A stretch of DNA of 64,000 nucleotides, from positions 1 to 64,000 of the forward strand of contig CAVPCW010000008.1 in NCBI GenBank assembly GCA_963702555.1. Reading direction: 5' to 3'. A program made the position numbers and the translations under genes. This document shows positions 14,955 to 23,569 of this stretch, in pieces (the stretch's first letter is position 1; each line of letters starts with the position of its first letter). The notes below the pieces were generated by a model. That model searched no databases. It was not told the origin of the DNA and worked only from the letters and a program-made list of their open reading frames with translations. This DNA is from CAMFLJ01 sp963702555. Its GTDB lineage: Bacteria > Actinomycetota > Acidimicrobiia > Acidimicrobiales > Acidimicrobilacustridaceae.

Positions 14955-16160
14955 TCACCCTCCGGAGAGGGCCTCCTCGAGGGTGGCGAGCACGAAGGCG
15001 AGCGTGTCGTCGTCGATGGCGTGGCTGAGCGGGAGCATCACGCCGCGCTCCATCACCACGTCGGCGTTCGGCAGCCCGTCGGCGGGGAGCACGAGCCGGT
15101 GACCCCGGACCATCGGCTGGCGGGCGACGTTGCCCGTCCAGATCGTGCGGGTGTCGATGCCGCGCCCGTCGAGGAAGGTCTGCAGGTCGGGACGCTCGAA
15201 GCCGGCGCCCTCGCGGATGATCAGCGGGTACCCGAGCCATGCCGTCTCGAGGTCGGGCAGCTGACGGGGCAGCACGAACCGCTCGGCGTGCCGGCCGAAG
15301 AACTCGGTGTAGGCGTCGAACGTGCGCCGACGGCGAGCCAGGTTGGTGGGCAGCTTCTTGAGCTGCTCGAGGCCGAAGGCGGCACCCATCTCCGACGGCT
15401 CGAAGTTCCAGGCCACCTCGTCGAAGATGAACTGGTTGTCGTAGCGGATGCCGTCGAGCTCCTCCCAGAAGTCGCGCTCGCCCCGCCGCGACCCGTAGAA
15501 CTGCACCTCCGACCGGCGGCCCCAGCGGCGCAGCATCAACGCCCGGTCGCGGAGGTCCTCGTCGTCGACCAGCAGCATCCCGCCATTGCCCCCGGCGGTG
15601 AGGATGTGGGAGTTGGCGAAGCTGGTGATCGTCATCGTGGAGCGCTCGCCGGTGGGGCGGCCCCGCAGGAGCGGCCCGAGGGTGTCAGCGGAGTCCTCGA
15701 TGACGGGAAGGCCGTGAGCGGAGGCGATGGCGGCGATGGCGTCCCAGTCAGGGGTGTTGCCGATCAGGTTGGGGAAGAGCATCGCCCCGGTGCGGGGCGT
15801 GATCGCCTCCTCGATGCGGGCCACGTCGACGCAGAAGGTGTCGGGCTCGCAGTCGACGAGCACCGGTACCAGGCCGGCCCGCAGCATCGGCGCGATGTCG
15901 GTGGAGAAGGTGAGGCCACAGGTGACGACCTCGGTGCCCGGCTCGAGCCCGAGCAGCTCGACCGCCAGGTAGAGCGCCGACGAGCCGGAGTTGACCATCA
16001 CCCCCCGGGCCTTGCCGAACAGGGCGGCGACCTCACGCTCCATGGCGTTGACCCGCCGACCCGGCCAGAGGCCCTGCGGCCCGGACCGGAGGACCTCGAC
16101 GACCGCCTCGATCTCGGCCTCGTCGTGCACGCTGCTGGAGTAGAAGACCCGTTCGCTCAC
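14955..16160 (-). CDS. DegT/DnrJ/EryC1/StrS-family PLP enzyme with His at the Lys site
   Basis: A 401-aa fold-type I PLP protein. Family features: NSGSSALYLAVELLGL (57-72), LVDCEP, the PLP-pyridine Asp in VIEDSADTLG (Asp156). The residue that normally forms the internal aldimine falls in TSFANSHILTAGGNGG, where His185 stands in place of Lys. Such a Lys-to-His change is known in sugar 3-dehydratases such as ColD and the E1 dehydrase (PAHHIT motif), which remove an oxygen rather than transfer an amine. The product could be a 3-deoxy-sugar. GTG 16160 is the start. It forms an operon with the NTF2-fold gene; no other sugar genes are nearby, so the role is uncertain. Confidence 0.82.
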   Translation of the reverse strand: MSERVFYSSSVHDEAEIEAVVEVLRSGPQGLWPGRRVNAMEREVAALFGKARGVMVNSGSSALYLAVELLGLEPGTEVVTCGLTFSTDIAPMLRAGLVPVLVDCEPDTFCVDVARIEEAITPRTGAMLFPNLIGNTPDWDAIAAIASAHGLPVIEDSADTLGPLLRGRPTGERSTMTITSFANSHILTAGGNGGMLLVDDEDLRDRALMLRRWGRRSEVQFYGSRRGERDFWEELDGIRYDNQFIFDEVAWNFEPSEMGAAFGLEQLKKLPTNLARRRRTFDAYTEFFGRHAERFVLPRQLPDLETAWLGYPLIIREGAGFERPDLQTFLDGRGIDTRTIWTGNVARQPMVRGHRLVLPADGLPNADVVMERGVMLPLSHAIDDDTLAFVLATLEEALSGG

Positions 16161-16207
16161 CGGGCGATTCCACCACGCCCGCCGGGGCGCTGCCGCACCT
16201 GCGGACC

Positions 16208-16213
16208 TAGGGT
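16208..16213 (+). promoter_or_regulatory. -10 hexamer of leaderless promoter
   Basis: TAGGGT, six bases, then ATG 16220. Confidence 0.5.
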
Positions 16214-16219
16214 CGCCGG

Positions 16220-16631
16220 ATGGAGAACGCGGAGCCCGTCGACCACGGCACGACGGTGATCCGCCTGGTCGGCGTCTACCACGCCGACGGCACGCTGATG
16301 GGTGAGCTGCGGTACTGGGTCGGTGCCCGCCTCGGGTCGGCCCACTGCTCGTTGTGCGACATCACCCACGGCCTGTTCCGGGCCAAGCCGGAGTGGCAGC
16401 GCGAGCGCAGCGTGCCTCGGCCTGGAGTTCGACACCGTGCACCTCGACGAGCGTGACGACGCGCTGCGGGCCGCCACCGGGGAGATCACCCCGTGCGTCA
16501 TGGCCGAGACCGCCGACGGCTACGTGCAGCTGCTCGGGCCCGACGAGCTCGAGGCCTGCCACGGCTCGGTCGACGCGATGTTCGAGCGACTGCGCGCCCG
16601 CGGCGCGGAGCTCGGGCTGGCGCTCGGCTGA
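16220..16631 (+). CDS. Conserved hypothetical protein with HCSLCDITH motif, one frameshift
   Basis: About 136 aa after repair. It starts with a strand (VIRLVGVYHADG), then LMGELRYWVG, then AHCSLCDITHG. A single extra base near 16405-16413 shifts the frame; continuing in the new frame gives ACLGLEFDTVHLDERDDALRAATG and a natural stop at 16629-16631. The interval is 3n+1 long. I recognise the HCxLCDITH pattern as a conserved uncharacterised actinobacterial family, with no function that I can name. The Cys/His cluster suggests a metal or thiol site. It stands alone under its own leaderless promoter. Confidence 0.7.
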
Positions 16632-16644
16632 GCGCGCCCGTCGC

Positions 16645-17349
16645 TCAGGCGACGGTCTTGGGCAGGTCGGAGTCGCGGATGGCGTCGGCCCACGGGTAGC
16701 GCATCGGGTCGATGAGCAGGTACGGCGCGTCGAGGACGACCTCGACGGTGTGAGGCACCTGCTCGCGGATGGCGACGGCCATGCCGGCGGGGTCGTCCTC
16801 CACGAAGATCAGGTCGCAGAACAGGCCGGGCCGGTTGCGGGACTCGGTGGTCCAGGTGCCGGTGACGCCGTCGAGGGTGGCGATGCGCGCCGCCCGGCCG
16901 TCGTCGTCGCGGCGCTGCACCACGATCACACCGGTGTGGCCCACGAACGGGACGTCGCGCTGCTCGAGCTGCAGCTCAGGACGGCCGAAGGCGGTGGTGC
17001 CGGCGAAGACGTCGCCCTCGCGCACGACCTTCTTCTCCGCCGGGAACCGCATGCGGCCGGTTTCGTACAGCTTCGGCAGCTCGACGCTCATGTCGTCGAA
17101 GGCCAGCTGCGGGTCGCCGGAGAGGATGTAGGTGGTGAGGAACGTGGCCCGGCCGTCGGCGAAGGGCGAGCCCTCACCGGTGAGGCGCACCGCGTGCAGC
17201 TCGGGCGGCGCCACGTAGCGACGGCTCAGCATCACGCCGGCCAGGCACACGTTCATGGGCGTGTGCTCGAGGTCGTACCACCGGTTCCACTGCTCGATGG
17301 CGTCGGCGTCGCAGTCGAGCGCGGCGAAGATCAGCCCTGACGGCTCCAC
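16645..17349 (-). CDS. Hypothetical dimeric alpha-beta barrel protein
   Basis: A 234-aa protein with two related halves (IFAALDCDADAIEQWNRWYDLEHTPMNV and later FCDLIFVEDDPAGMAVAIREQVPHTVEV), which look like tandem ferredoxin-like alpha-beta units as in EthD/DUF-type barrels. The first half has YDLEHTP, similar to the EthD active region. GTG 17349 is the start. It is the last gene of the minus-strand VOC-LLM-SnoaL-EthD cluster, 50 bp after the EthD gene, so it probably acts in the same pathway. No enzyme activity can be assigned. Confidence 0.65.
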   Translation of the reverse strand: MEPSGLIFAALDCDADAIEQWNRWYDLEHTPMNVCLAGVMLSRRYVAPPELHAVRLTGEGSPFADGRATFLTTYILSGDPQLAFDDMSVELPKLYETGRMRFPAEKKVVREGDVFAGTTAFGRPELQLEQRDVPFVGHTGVIVVQRRDDDGRAARIATLDGVTGTWTTESRNRPGLFCDLIFVEDDPAGMAVAIREQVPHTVEVVLDAPYLLIDPMRYPWADAIRDSDLPKTVA

Positions 17350-17399
17350 GGTGGTTCTCCCGGTTCAGAAGGTCGTATGCGAGGGTCTGAGCGGGTGGC

Positions 17400-17690
17400 T
17401 CAGTCGACGATCTCGCTGGTCTGGATGACCGGCTGGATCGTCGTGTAGTTCGCCATGTCGGCCATGACGTCGGCCGTGCCCGGCGAGCCCAGGGCCACAC
17501 CGATGGCCTCGGCGTCGGGGAACGTGAAGTGCACGGCGGCCTCGTAGGGGCCGTCGATGCCGAGGTCGATCTCGGCGCCGTCGAGGCCCCACGTCGACAC
17601 GGCCAGCGGCACGTGGGTCTTGACGTAGTAGTCGCGGTCGAAGGTCGCGCCCTCGGTCTTCGGGTACAGCACGCTGAACTTGACGGTCAT
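17400..17690 (-). CDS. EthD-family protein
   Basis: A 96-aa single-domain dimeric alpha-beta barrel protein. Family signs are the N-terminal strand VKFSVLYPKTEG, DRDYYVKTHVPLA and the C-terminal VMADMANYTTIQPVIQTSEIV. EthD proteins assist monooxygenase or ether-degrading systems, mostly in unknown ways. It sits 28 bp downstream of the SnoaL-like gene in an operon with a flavin oxidoreductase. Confidence 0.82.
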   Translation of the reverse strand: MTVKFSVLYPKTEGATFDRDYYVKTHVPLAVSTWGLDGAEIDLGIDGPYEAAVHFTFPDAEAIGVALGSPGTADVMADMANYTTIQPVIQTSEIVD

Positions 17691-17718
17691 CGGTATCTCC
17701 GGATCTCGGTGGGGTCGG

Positions 17719-18150
17719 TCAGTCCTGGACCATGAAGGTCATGATGTGCTCGAGCCACCACTGCGGCGCATTGTCGGTGATGTTCGAGATGTTCGAGTAG
17801 TCGTGCCAGCGGCAGATCTTGCCGTCGCGCAGCTCGGTGACCGACACGAACGAGTGGTCGATGACCTCACCGGTGTGGAAGTGCCACTGCTCGGTGTGCT
17901 CGGTCATGACGAGGTCGCCCTCGGCGATCATGTTCGTGCCGGGCAGGTGCTTGTAGTCGGAGAGCGGCTCGAGGCCGATCTTCACCCGGTTCACCACGCC
18001 GTCGGGGCCGACCCCACCGTCGCCGGGCGTGCCGACGTCGGTGTAGTGGCAGTCGTCGGTGAGGAGGGCCTTCATGCCCTCCCAGTCACGCACGGCGAGG
18101 GCGTCCCAGTACTGCTGGACGATGGCCTTGTTCTCTTCGATGGTGCTCAC
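17719..18150 (-). CDS. SnoaL-like / NTF2-fold protein
   Basis: A 143-aa cone-shaped alpha+beta barrel protein. It starts STIEENKAIVQQYWDALAVRDWEGMKALLTDDCHYTDVG, a typical SnoaL/limonene-epoxide-hydrolase-like N-terminus, and ends in a Trp-rich helix. GTG 18150 overlaps the TGA of the LLM oxidoreductase (GTGA). Likely an isomerase, hydrolase or ligand-binding member of the pathway; the catalytic residues are not certain. Confidence 0.8.
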   Translation of the reverse strand: MSTIEENKAIVQQYWDALAVRDWEGMKALLTDDCHYTDVGTPGDGGVGPDGVVNRVKIGLEPLSDYKHLPGTNMIAEGDLVMTEHTEQWHFHTGEVIDHSFVSVTELRDGKICRWHDYSNISNITDNAPQWWLEHIMTFMVQD

Positions 18151-19124
18151 AGTCCTGCTGCCTCCGCGAAGACGCGCAGCTCCCGAGCCAGGTCGGGGCC
18201 GCTGGGTGCGTAGATGATCTCGGTGGTGCCCATCGCCTCGGCCTCGGCGATCTTGGCCTTGATGCCGTCGGGCTCGGCGACCCAGCCCATGCCGACGATG
18301 CCCTCGCCGGCGGCGTCGACCAGGATGCGGTCGAGGTCGGTGACGGTGGTGGCGTGGCCCTCGTGGACCTCGAGGTGGCGCTCGCCCTCGGGCCGGCGCT
18401 TCTCGAGCTCGGCCCGCCACTCGGCGCCGCCGGGGAAGCCGTCGACGAACTCGGGGCCGGCCTCCCACGCGCCGTGGCCCATGATGGCGTACCAGGGGCC
18501 GGCGGAGAGCTTGACCCGCTCGGAGGTCAGCGCCTCACCCGGGTCGAGGACCGTGCCGACCACGAGCTGGGCGCACCAGTCGTAGTCGGGCAGGCCGAAC
18601 CCGACGGTCATGATGCCGTCGGCGACCTCGTGGGTGAGGGCCTGGCCCTTGGGGCCGAGGGCGCTCAGCAGGATCGGCACGTCGATCGGGCGGGGCGGCA
18701 GGAACTGCGGAAGCTGGCACATCTGCACGGCCTCGCCGTCGACCTGCACGACCTCGCCGTTCAGCAGGCCCCGGAGCTGGCGCAGGAACTCGCCGGTCTC
18801 CTTGAGGGTGAGGGCGTCCTTGCCGAGGGTCCAGCGGGCGGTGGCACCGGTGCCGAAGCCGACCGCGAGGCGCCCCGGGGCCATGGCCTCGATGGTGCCG
18901 ATGGCCGACGCCGTGGCGATGACGCTGCGCAGGCTGGGCACGAGCACCGCGGTGCCGAGGCCGATGCGATCGGTGTGCTCGGCGATGCGGGCCATGGTGA
19001 TCCAGATGTCGGCGTAGATCGCCGGGGAGTCGTAGAGCCACGCCCGGTCGTATCCGAGCTCCTCGGCCAGCGTCGCCTGCTCGACGGAGTCGAGCGAGGG
19101 GACGATGCCGCACGAGATCTTCAC
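18147..19124 (-). CDS. LLM-class F420/flavin-dependent oxidoreductase
   Basis: A 325-aa TIM-barrel oxidoreductase of the luciferase-like family. Family signs are LAEELGYDRAWLYDSP, RIGLGTAVLVPSLRS, ATASAIGTIEAMAPGRLAVGFGTG (split by helices), and a C-terminal YAPSGPDLARELRVFAEA helix. In actinobacteria these usually use coenzyme F420 or FMN to oxidise or reduce small molecules. GTG 19124 overlaps the VOC gene stop (GTGA), and its own stop overlaps the next gene the same way, so three genes are tightly coupled. The substrate is unknown. Confidence 0.9.
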   Translation of the reverse strand: MKISCGIVPSLDSVEQATLAEELGYDRAWLYDSPAIYADIWITMARIAEHTDRIGLGTAVLVPSLRSVIATASAIGTIEAMAPGRLAVGFGTGATARWTLGKDALTLKETGEFLRQLRGLLNGEVVQVDGEAVQMCQLPQFLPPRPIDVPILLSALGPKGQALTHEVADGIMTVGFGLPDYDWCAQLVVGTVLDPGEALTSERVKLSAGPWYAIMGHGAWEAGPEFVDGFPGGAEWRAELEKRRPEGERHLEVHEGHATTVTDLDRILVDAAGEGIVGMGWVAEPDGIKAKIAEAEAMGTTEIIYAPSGPDLARELRVFAEAAGL

Positions 19125-19528
19125 TTCGCACCGCTCCTGTCGTCGGGGCCCAGCTGCTGCATGAGCTCGATGTTGTAGCCGTCGGGATCGAGGACGAATC
19201 CGACGATGACCGGCCAGCGCTCGAGACGCTCGGGCACCATCGTGGACGTGCCGCCGTTGGCCACGGCCTTGTCGTGGACCGCCATGGCGTCGTCGACGAT
19301 CATGTAGATCTTCCAGAGGGCGTTGCCGTGGTCGATCGGCTTCGGATCCTCCCAGGCGTGGGCCAGCTGGAGGCGACCGCCGCCATCGTCGGCGGCCAGC
19401 ACGGCCTCCTTGACGCCCGGGATCTCGGTGCGGCTCTGCACCTTCAGCCCGATGACGTCCTCGTAGAAGCGCACCGAGCGCTCGAGATCGCTGACCCAGA
19501 TGCAGTACTGCCCGACCCTGCTCGCCAT
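19121..19528 (-). CDS. VOC-superfamily (glyoxalase/dioxygenase-like) protein
   Basis: A 135-aa protein of two betaalphabetabetabeta units. Visible motifs: YCIWVSDLERSVRFYEDVIGLKV, RLQLAHAW, WKIYMIVDD and the C-terminal VLDPDGYNIELMQQL, where the Glu is the usual last metal ligand. The first ligand position has Gln8 rather than His. The start is ATG 19528 after GGGGGAACG. It is the first gene of the operon VOC-LLM-SnoaL-EthD-hypothetical. Confidence 0.87.
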   Translation of the reverse strand: MASRVGQYCIWVSDLERSVRFYEDVIGLKVQSRTEIPGVKEAVLAADDGGGRLQLAHAWEDPKPIDHGNALWKIYMIVDDAMAVHDKAVANGGTSTMVPERLERWPVIVGFVLDPDGYNIELMQQLGPDDRSGAK

Positions 19529-19622
19529 CGTTCCCCCTGGAATCCCGTGTCCCCCTCGGACGGCGACGACGGTACACGTTCGGCCCGGTCCCGGTTCCCG
19601 TCAGGTGACAGACTCCCCGACC

Positions 19623-21138
19623 ATGTCACGCCGCATCGGGGGCGCAGTGGCGGGGACCGTCGCCGTGCTCGCCCTCCTCAGCTCCTGCTCGTCCGGCTCG
19701 TCCGGCACGGGGTCGTCCACCGCCACCACCACCGTCGCGGCGGAGCGCACCGTCCCGGCCGGCCCCACGGCCGACCTGAGCGAGCGCCTGACCGGTGGAG
19801 ACGGGGTGTTCGTGGGTCAGGCAGCTCCCGCCGTCGACCTGGCCGGCGTCGGGTGGGTCGAGGAGGAGTTCGTCGCCACCGGCACCGCCGCCGCCTACAC
19901 CTCCGACGGCCCCCAGCCCACCGACGGCCGTTTCGAGGTCACCGAGGCGGGCACCGCCGACTACCGCACGCGCATCCTCGTTCGACGACCGGCCGACCCC
20001 GCCGACTTCGACGGCACGGTCGTGGTCGAGTGGTTCAACGTCAGCGGCGGCCTCGACGCCGGGCCGGGCTGGACCTTCGCGGCCGAGGAGCTCGTCCGCT
20101 CCGGCGGAGCCTGGGTCGGGGTCTCCGCCCAGCACATCGGGGTGGAGGGCGGCGAGGTGCTCGTGACCGTGGGCTCGGCCGGAGAAGGGGTGGTCGGCAA
20201 GGGCCTGAAGGCGATCGACCCTGCCCGCTACGGCTCACTCGCCCACCCCGGCGACGCCTTCGCCTACGACATCTTCACCCAGGTGGGTCGGGCGGTCCGG
20301 CGCCGAGGACTCCCCGGCGATGGGCGGACTAGGGGTGCAACGGGTGCTGGCGAGCGGCGAGTCCCAGTCCGCACTCGCCCTCACCACCTACGCCAACGCC
20401 GTGCAGCCTCTCGAGGCCGCGTACGACGGCTTCCTCGTCCACAGCCGGGCGGCGGCGGCCCTCCCTCTCGGCGAGCCGGGTACCGGTATCTCCATGTCGT
20501 CTGGGGTGCTCGGTGACCCCGTGCTGATCCGCACCGACCTGGAGGTCCCGGTGCTGATCCTCGAGGCCGAAGGGGATCTCGCATCGGTGCTCGACTACCA
20601 GGCCGCCCGCCAGGACGACACGGACCGCATCCGGACGTGGGAGGTGGCCGGCGCCGCCCATGCCGACCGCACCATCCTCGGCCCCACCGCCGACGCCGTC
20701 GACTGTGGGGTTCCGATCAACGACGGGCCACAGCGCTTCGCCGTGCGCGCAGCCGTGCGAGCCCTGGACACCTGGGTCCGCACCGGCGAACCGCCGGCCG
20801 TCGCCGAACGGATCGCGATCGACGACAGCGACGGCTCGCCGGCCATCGAACGCGACGCCGACGGCAACGCCCTTGGCGGCCTGCGACTACCGCAGATCGA
20901 GGTGCCCGTCGCGACGCTCTCGGGCGACCCCGGCCCGGTGGATTCGCTGATCTGCCTGCTGCTCGGGTCCACCGTGCCGTTCACACCCGAGCGCCTCGCC
21001 GAGCTCTACCCGTCCGCCGACGCCTACCTCTCCGCCTACACCGCGGCGACCGACGAGAGCGTCGCCGCCGGCTTCGCGCTGGAGGCCGACCGCCAGCAGA
21101 TCCTCGACGACGCCGACCCCGCCGCCATCAGCGGCTGA
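19623..21138 (+). CDS. Alpha/beta hydrolase domain lipoprotein, one frameshift
   Basis: About 504 aa after repair. The N-terminus is a signal peptide with lipobox-like LLSSCSS. The body matches the neighbour at 21154-22551 along its whole length. The nucleophile elbow is GESQS (ASGESQSALALTTY); VDCGVPINDGPQRF and LSGDPGPVD are shared with the paralogue. One extra base near 20300 (GTCCGGCGCCGAG) breaks the frame; the interval is 3n+1. It is probably a secreted esterase or amidase; the substrate is unknown. It is followed after 15 bp by its cytosolic paralogue. Confidence 0.82.
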
Positions 21139-21153
21139 CCCGAGGACGAACCG

Positions 21154-22551
21154 ATGAGCCCGAACGACGAACGCCGCACGACCGAGGCCACCCTCACCGA
21201 GGAGCTCACCGGCGGCAGGGGCGCGTTCCTCGCCGCCGCCACCCGCGGCCCCCATCTCGACGAGATCGGCTGGGTCGAGACGGAGCTTGTCGCCGAGGGC
21301 GTGGCCGGCTCGTTCGTGCCCGACGGCGAGCAGCGCGAGGACGGGCGCCTCGAGCTGGGCCCGGGGCCCACTGCGCCGTACCGCACCCGCGTCGTGGTGC
21401 GGCGGCCTGCTGACCCGGCCGCCTTCTCCGGCACGGTGGTGGTCGAGTGGCTCAACGTGAGCAGCGGGCTCGACGCCAACCCGGACTGGTCGTTCCTCGC
21501 GCCCGAGCTGGTGCGCACCGGCGTGGCGTGGGTCGGCGTGTCGGCCCAGTGCATCGGGGTCGAGGGCGGCGCCATCGCCGTCGACGCCGGCGAAGGGGCG
21601 GGTGACGCCGGGGTGGGCCTGAAGGGCCACGACCCCGAGCGCTACGGCTCGCTCGCCCACCCCGGCGATGCCTTCGCCTACGACATCTACAGCCAGGTCG
21701 GCGCCGCCGTGCGCGTGGGTGCGCCCGCCGCGCTGGGTGGGCTCCGGGTCGATCAGGTCCTGGCCATCGGCGAGTCCCAGTCCGCCTTCGCCCTCACCAC
21801 CTACATCGACGGCGTGCACCCCGACGCCTGGGTGTACGACGGCTTCCTCGTGCACAGCCGGGGCCGGTCGGGGCTCCCTCTCGGCGAGGCCGGCACGGGG
21901 GTCAACGGGCGCCGCGCCATCACCGGCGCGCCGCAGCGCATCCGCACCGACCTCGACGTCCCGGTGATGATCGTGCAGACCGAGACCGACCTGCTGCCCG
22001 TGCTGGGATACGCCGAGGCCCGCCAGGACGACACCGACCTCATCCGCCTCTGGGAGATCGCCGGCACCGCCCACGCCGACGCCAGCACCCTCGGTCCCTT
22101 CGCCAAGATGGTCGACTGCGGCGTGCCCATCAACGACGGTCCCCAGCGGTTCGTGCTGCGGGCGGCGTTGCGCCACCTCGTGGCCTGGGCGGCCGGGGGC
22201 GAGTCCCCGCCCGAGGCGCCGCGGCTGGTGATCGACCTCGGGCCCGACGGCGCCCGCTTCCCACGCGACCCCGACGGCATGGCCCGCGGCGGCATCCGCC
22301 TCCCCCAGGTCGAGGTGCCGGTGGCGGCGCTGTCGGGCGACCCCGGCCCGGTCGACACGCTGATGTGCCAGCTGCTGGGCCAGACCCTGGCGTTCCCGGC
22401 CGAGCGCCTCGCCGAGCTGTACCCGACGGTCGAGGGCTACCTCGCCGCCTACGAGGCGGCCACCGACGCGTCGATCGCCGCCGGCTTCGCCCTGGCCGCC
22501 GACCGCGACGAGATCCTCGCCGACGCCCACCCCGAGGTCATCCCCACCTGA
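21154..22551 (+). CDS. Alpha/beta hydrolase domain protein (cytosolic paralogue)
   Basis: A 465-aa protein without a signal peptide, intact from ATG 21154. It has VVVEWLNVSSGLDANPDWSF, the nucleophile elbow GESQSAFALTTY, and the C-terminal LAELYPTVEGYLAAYEAATD. It is roughly half identical to the lipoprotein upstream, so the pair arose by tandem duplication and gained or lost an export signal. It belongs to the large alpha/beta hydrolase domain family of actinobacteria with no defined substrate. Confidence 0.85.
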   Translation: MSPNDERRTTEATLTEELTGGRGAFLAAATRGPHLDEIGWVETELVAEGVAGSFVPDGEQREDGRLELGPGPTAPYRTRVVVRRPADPAAFSGTVVVEWLNVSSGLDANPDWSFLAPELVRTGVAWVGVSAQCIGVEGGAIAVDAGEGAGDAGVGLKGHDPERYGSLAHPGDAFAYDIYSQVGAAVRVGAPAALGGLRVDQVLAIGESQSAFALTTYIDGVHPDAWVYDGFLVHSRGRSGLPLGEAGTGVNGRRAITGAPQRIRTDLDVPVMIVQTETDLLPVLGYAEARQDDTDLIRLWEIAGTAHADASTLGPFAKMVDCGVPINDGPQRFVLRAALRHLVAWAAGGESPPEAPRLVIDLGPDGARFPRDPDGMARGGIRLPQVEVPVAALSGDPGPVDTLMCQLLGQTLAFPAERLAELYPTVEGYLAAYEAATDASIAAGFALAADRDEILADAHPEVIPT

Positions 22552-22563
22552 CACCCCTCCCCG

Positions 22564-22674
22564 AAAGGTGGCTCACCTGCTTCGGCCGGCTGTACCTCGT
22601 GAGCCAGCTTTCGTCGGACTCCCCAAAGGTGGCTCACCTGCTTCGGCCGGCTGTACCTCGTGAGCCAGCTTTCG
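22564..22674. repeat. Tandem 50-bp hairpin repeat downstream of hydrolase gene
   Basis: Two identical 50-bp copies, 22564-22613 and 22625-22674, separated by 11 bp. Each is itself an inverted repeat: AAAGGTGGCTCAC at one end and GTGAGCCAGCTTT at the other, one mismatch, with a 23-base loop. They lie between convergent genes and may act as terminators. Exact duplication suggests a mobile or slippage origin. Confidence 0.85.
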
Positions 22675-22705
22675 GGGAGGGAAGGGTGCCCGGGCGGCCG
22701 GCGGG

Positions 22706-23422
22706 TCAGCGTTGCTGGTCGCGGATGGCGTCGAGGGCGGCCTTCACGGCCACGGCGTGGAGGCCCGCACCGGCGAGCGTGGCCGTGTGCCACAGCTCGT
22801 GGTACCCGTACACGCCGGGCACCAGGTTCGGCCGCTTCGTGGCGTAGCCGATGGCACCCACGGTGTAGGCGGCGCCGCCGGCGATCAGGAAGCCGGTGGC
22901 GGTGGGGCCCAGCTGGCGCACCGCCCGGGGCAACACCCCGATGCCGACCCAGCCCATCACGACGTAGAGCACGTTCACCCGCCGGTCGATGGTGTCGAAC
23001 ATGGCGGTCTTGGCGACGGCCGCGCTCACCCCGGCGCCCCACATCGTGCCGGCCATGACCGTGCCCGCCCGGCCCGGCAGCACGGCGAGGGCGATGGGCG
23101 TCCACGTGCCGGCGACCGCACCCCAGATGGCGGCGTGGTCGAGGCGGCGGAGCACCTTCGCGGTGCGCTCCGAGCGGGGGAGGCGGTGGTACGAGGCCGA
23201 CGCCGTCAGCATCCCGACGATGCCGGCGCCCCACGCCACCGCAGCGACGCGCTCGCGACGGCTCGTGGCCCGCGCCGCGAGGGTGGCGGCGCCGGCGGCG
23301 GCCGGCAGGATGGCGAGGGCGTGCTGCCAGCCCCGCAGGCGTGGGCGGGCGGCCCACTCGGCGGCCCAGCCCGCCACGGTCTCCTCGATGGCGGCCACCG
23401 CTGGCCGGTGCACCAGAGGCAC
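22706..23422 (-). CDS. Hemolysin III / PAQR family membrane protein
   Basis: A 238-aa protein with seven hydrophobic segments. Family motifs are SASYHRL after the second helix, RRLDHAAIW, and the C-terminal YHELWHTATLAGAGLH, whose Ser/His/Asp/His residues form the zinc site of PAQR hydrolases. Bacterial members are called hemolysin III but are probably lipid amidases or membrane-homeostasis proteins. GTG 23422 is the start; a basic proline-rich stretch further upstream is unlikely to be translated. Confidence 0.88.
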   Translation of the reverse strand: MPLVHRPAVAAIEETVAGWAAEWAARPRLRGWQHALAILPAAAGAATLAARATSRRERVAAVAWGAGIVGMLTASASYHRLPRSERTAKVLRRLDHAAIWGAVAGTWTPIALAVLPGRAGTVMAGTMWGAGVSAAVAKTAMFDTIDRRVNVLYVVMGWVGIGVLPRAVRQLGPTATGFLIAGGAAYTVGAIGYATKRPNLVPGVYGYHELWHTATLAGAGLHAVAVKAALDAIRDQQR

Positions 23423-23569
23423 CCGCTGCGCCCGCCGCGGGCTCGTCGGTTCCGGTGGGAGGCGTCGGGGACGTCACGCTCCGACGCTAACTGCTCGGCC
23501 CGCCCGTGCCCGCGGAGCCGGTCGACTTCGGCCAAGATGCTGCGCACCACAAGGACAGGGGGATCCTCG

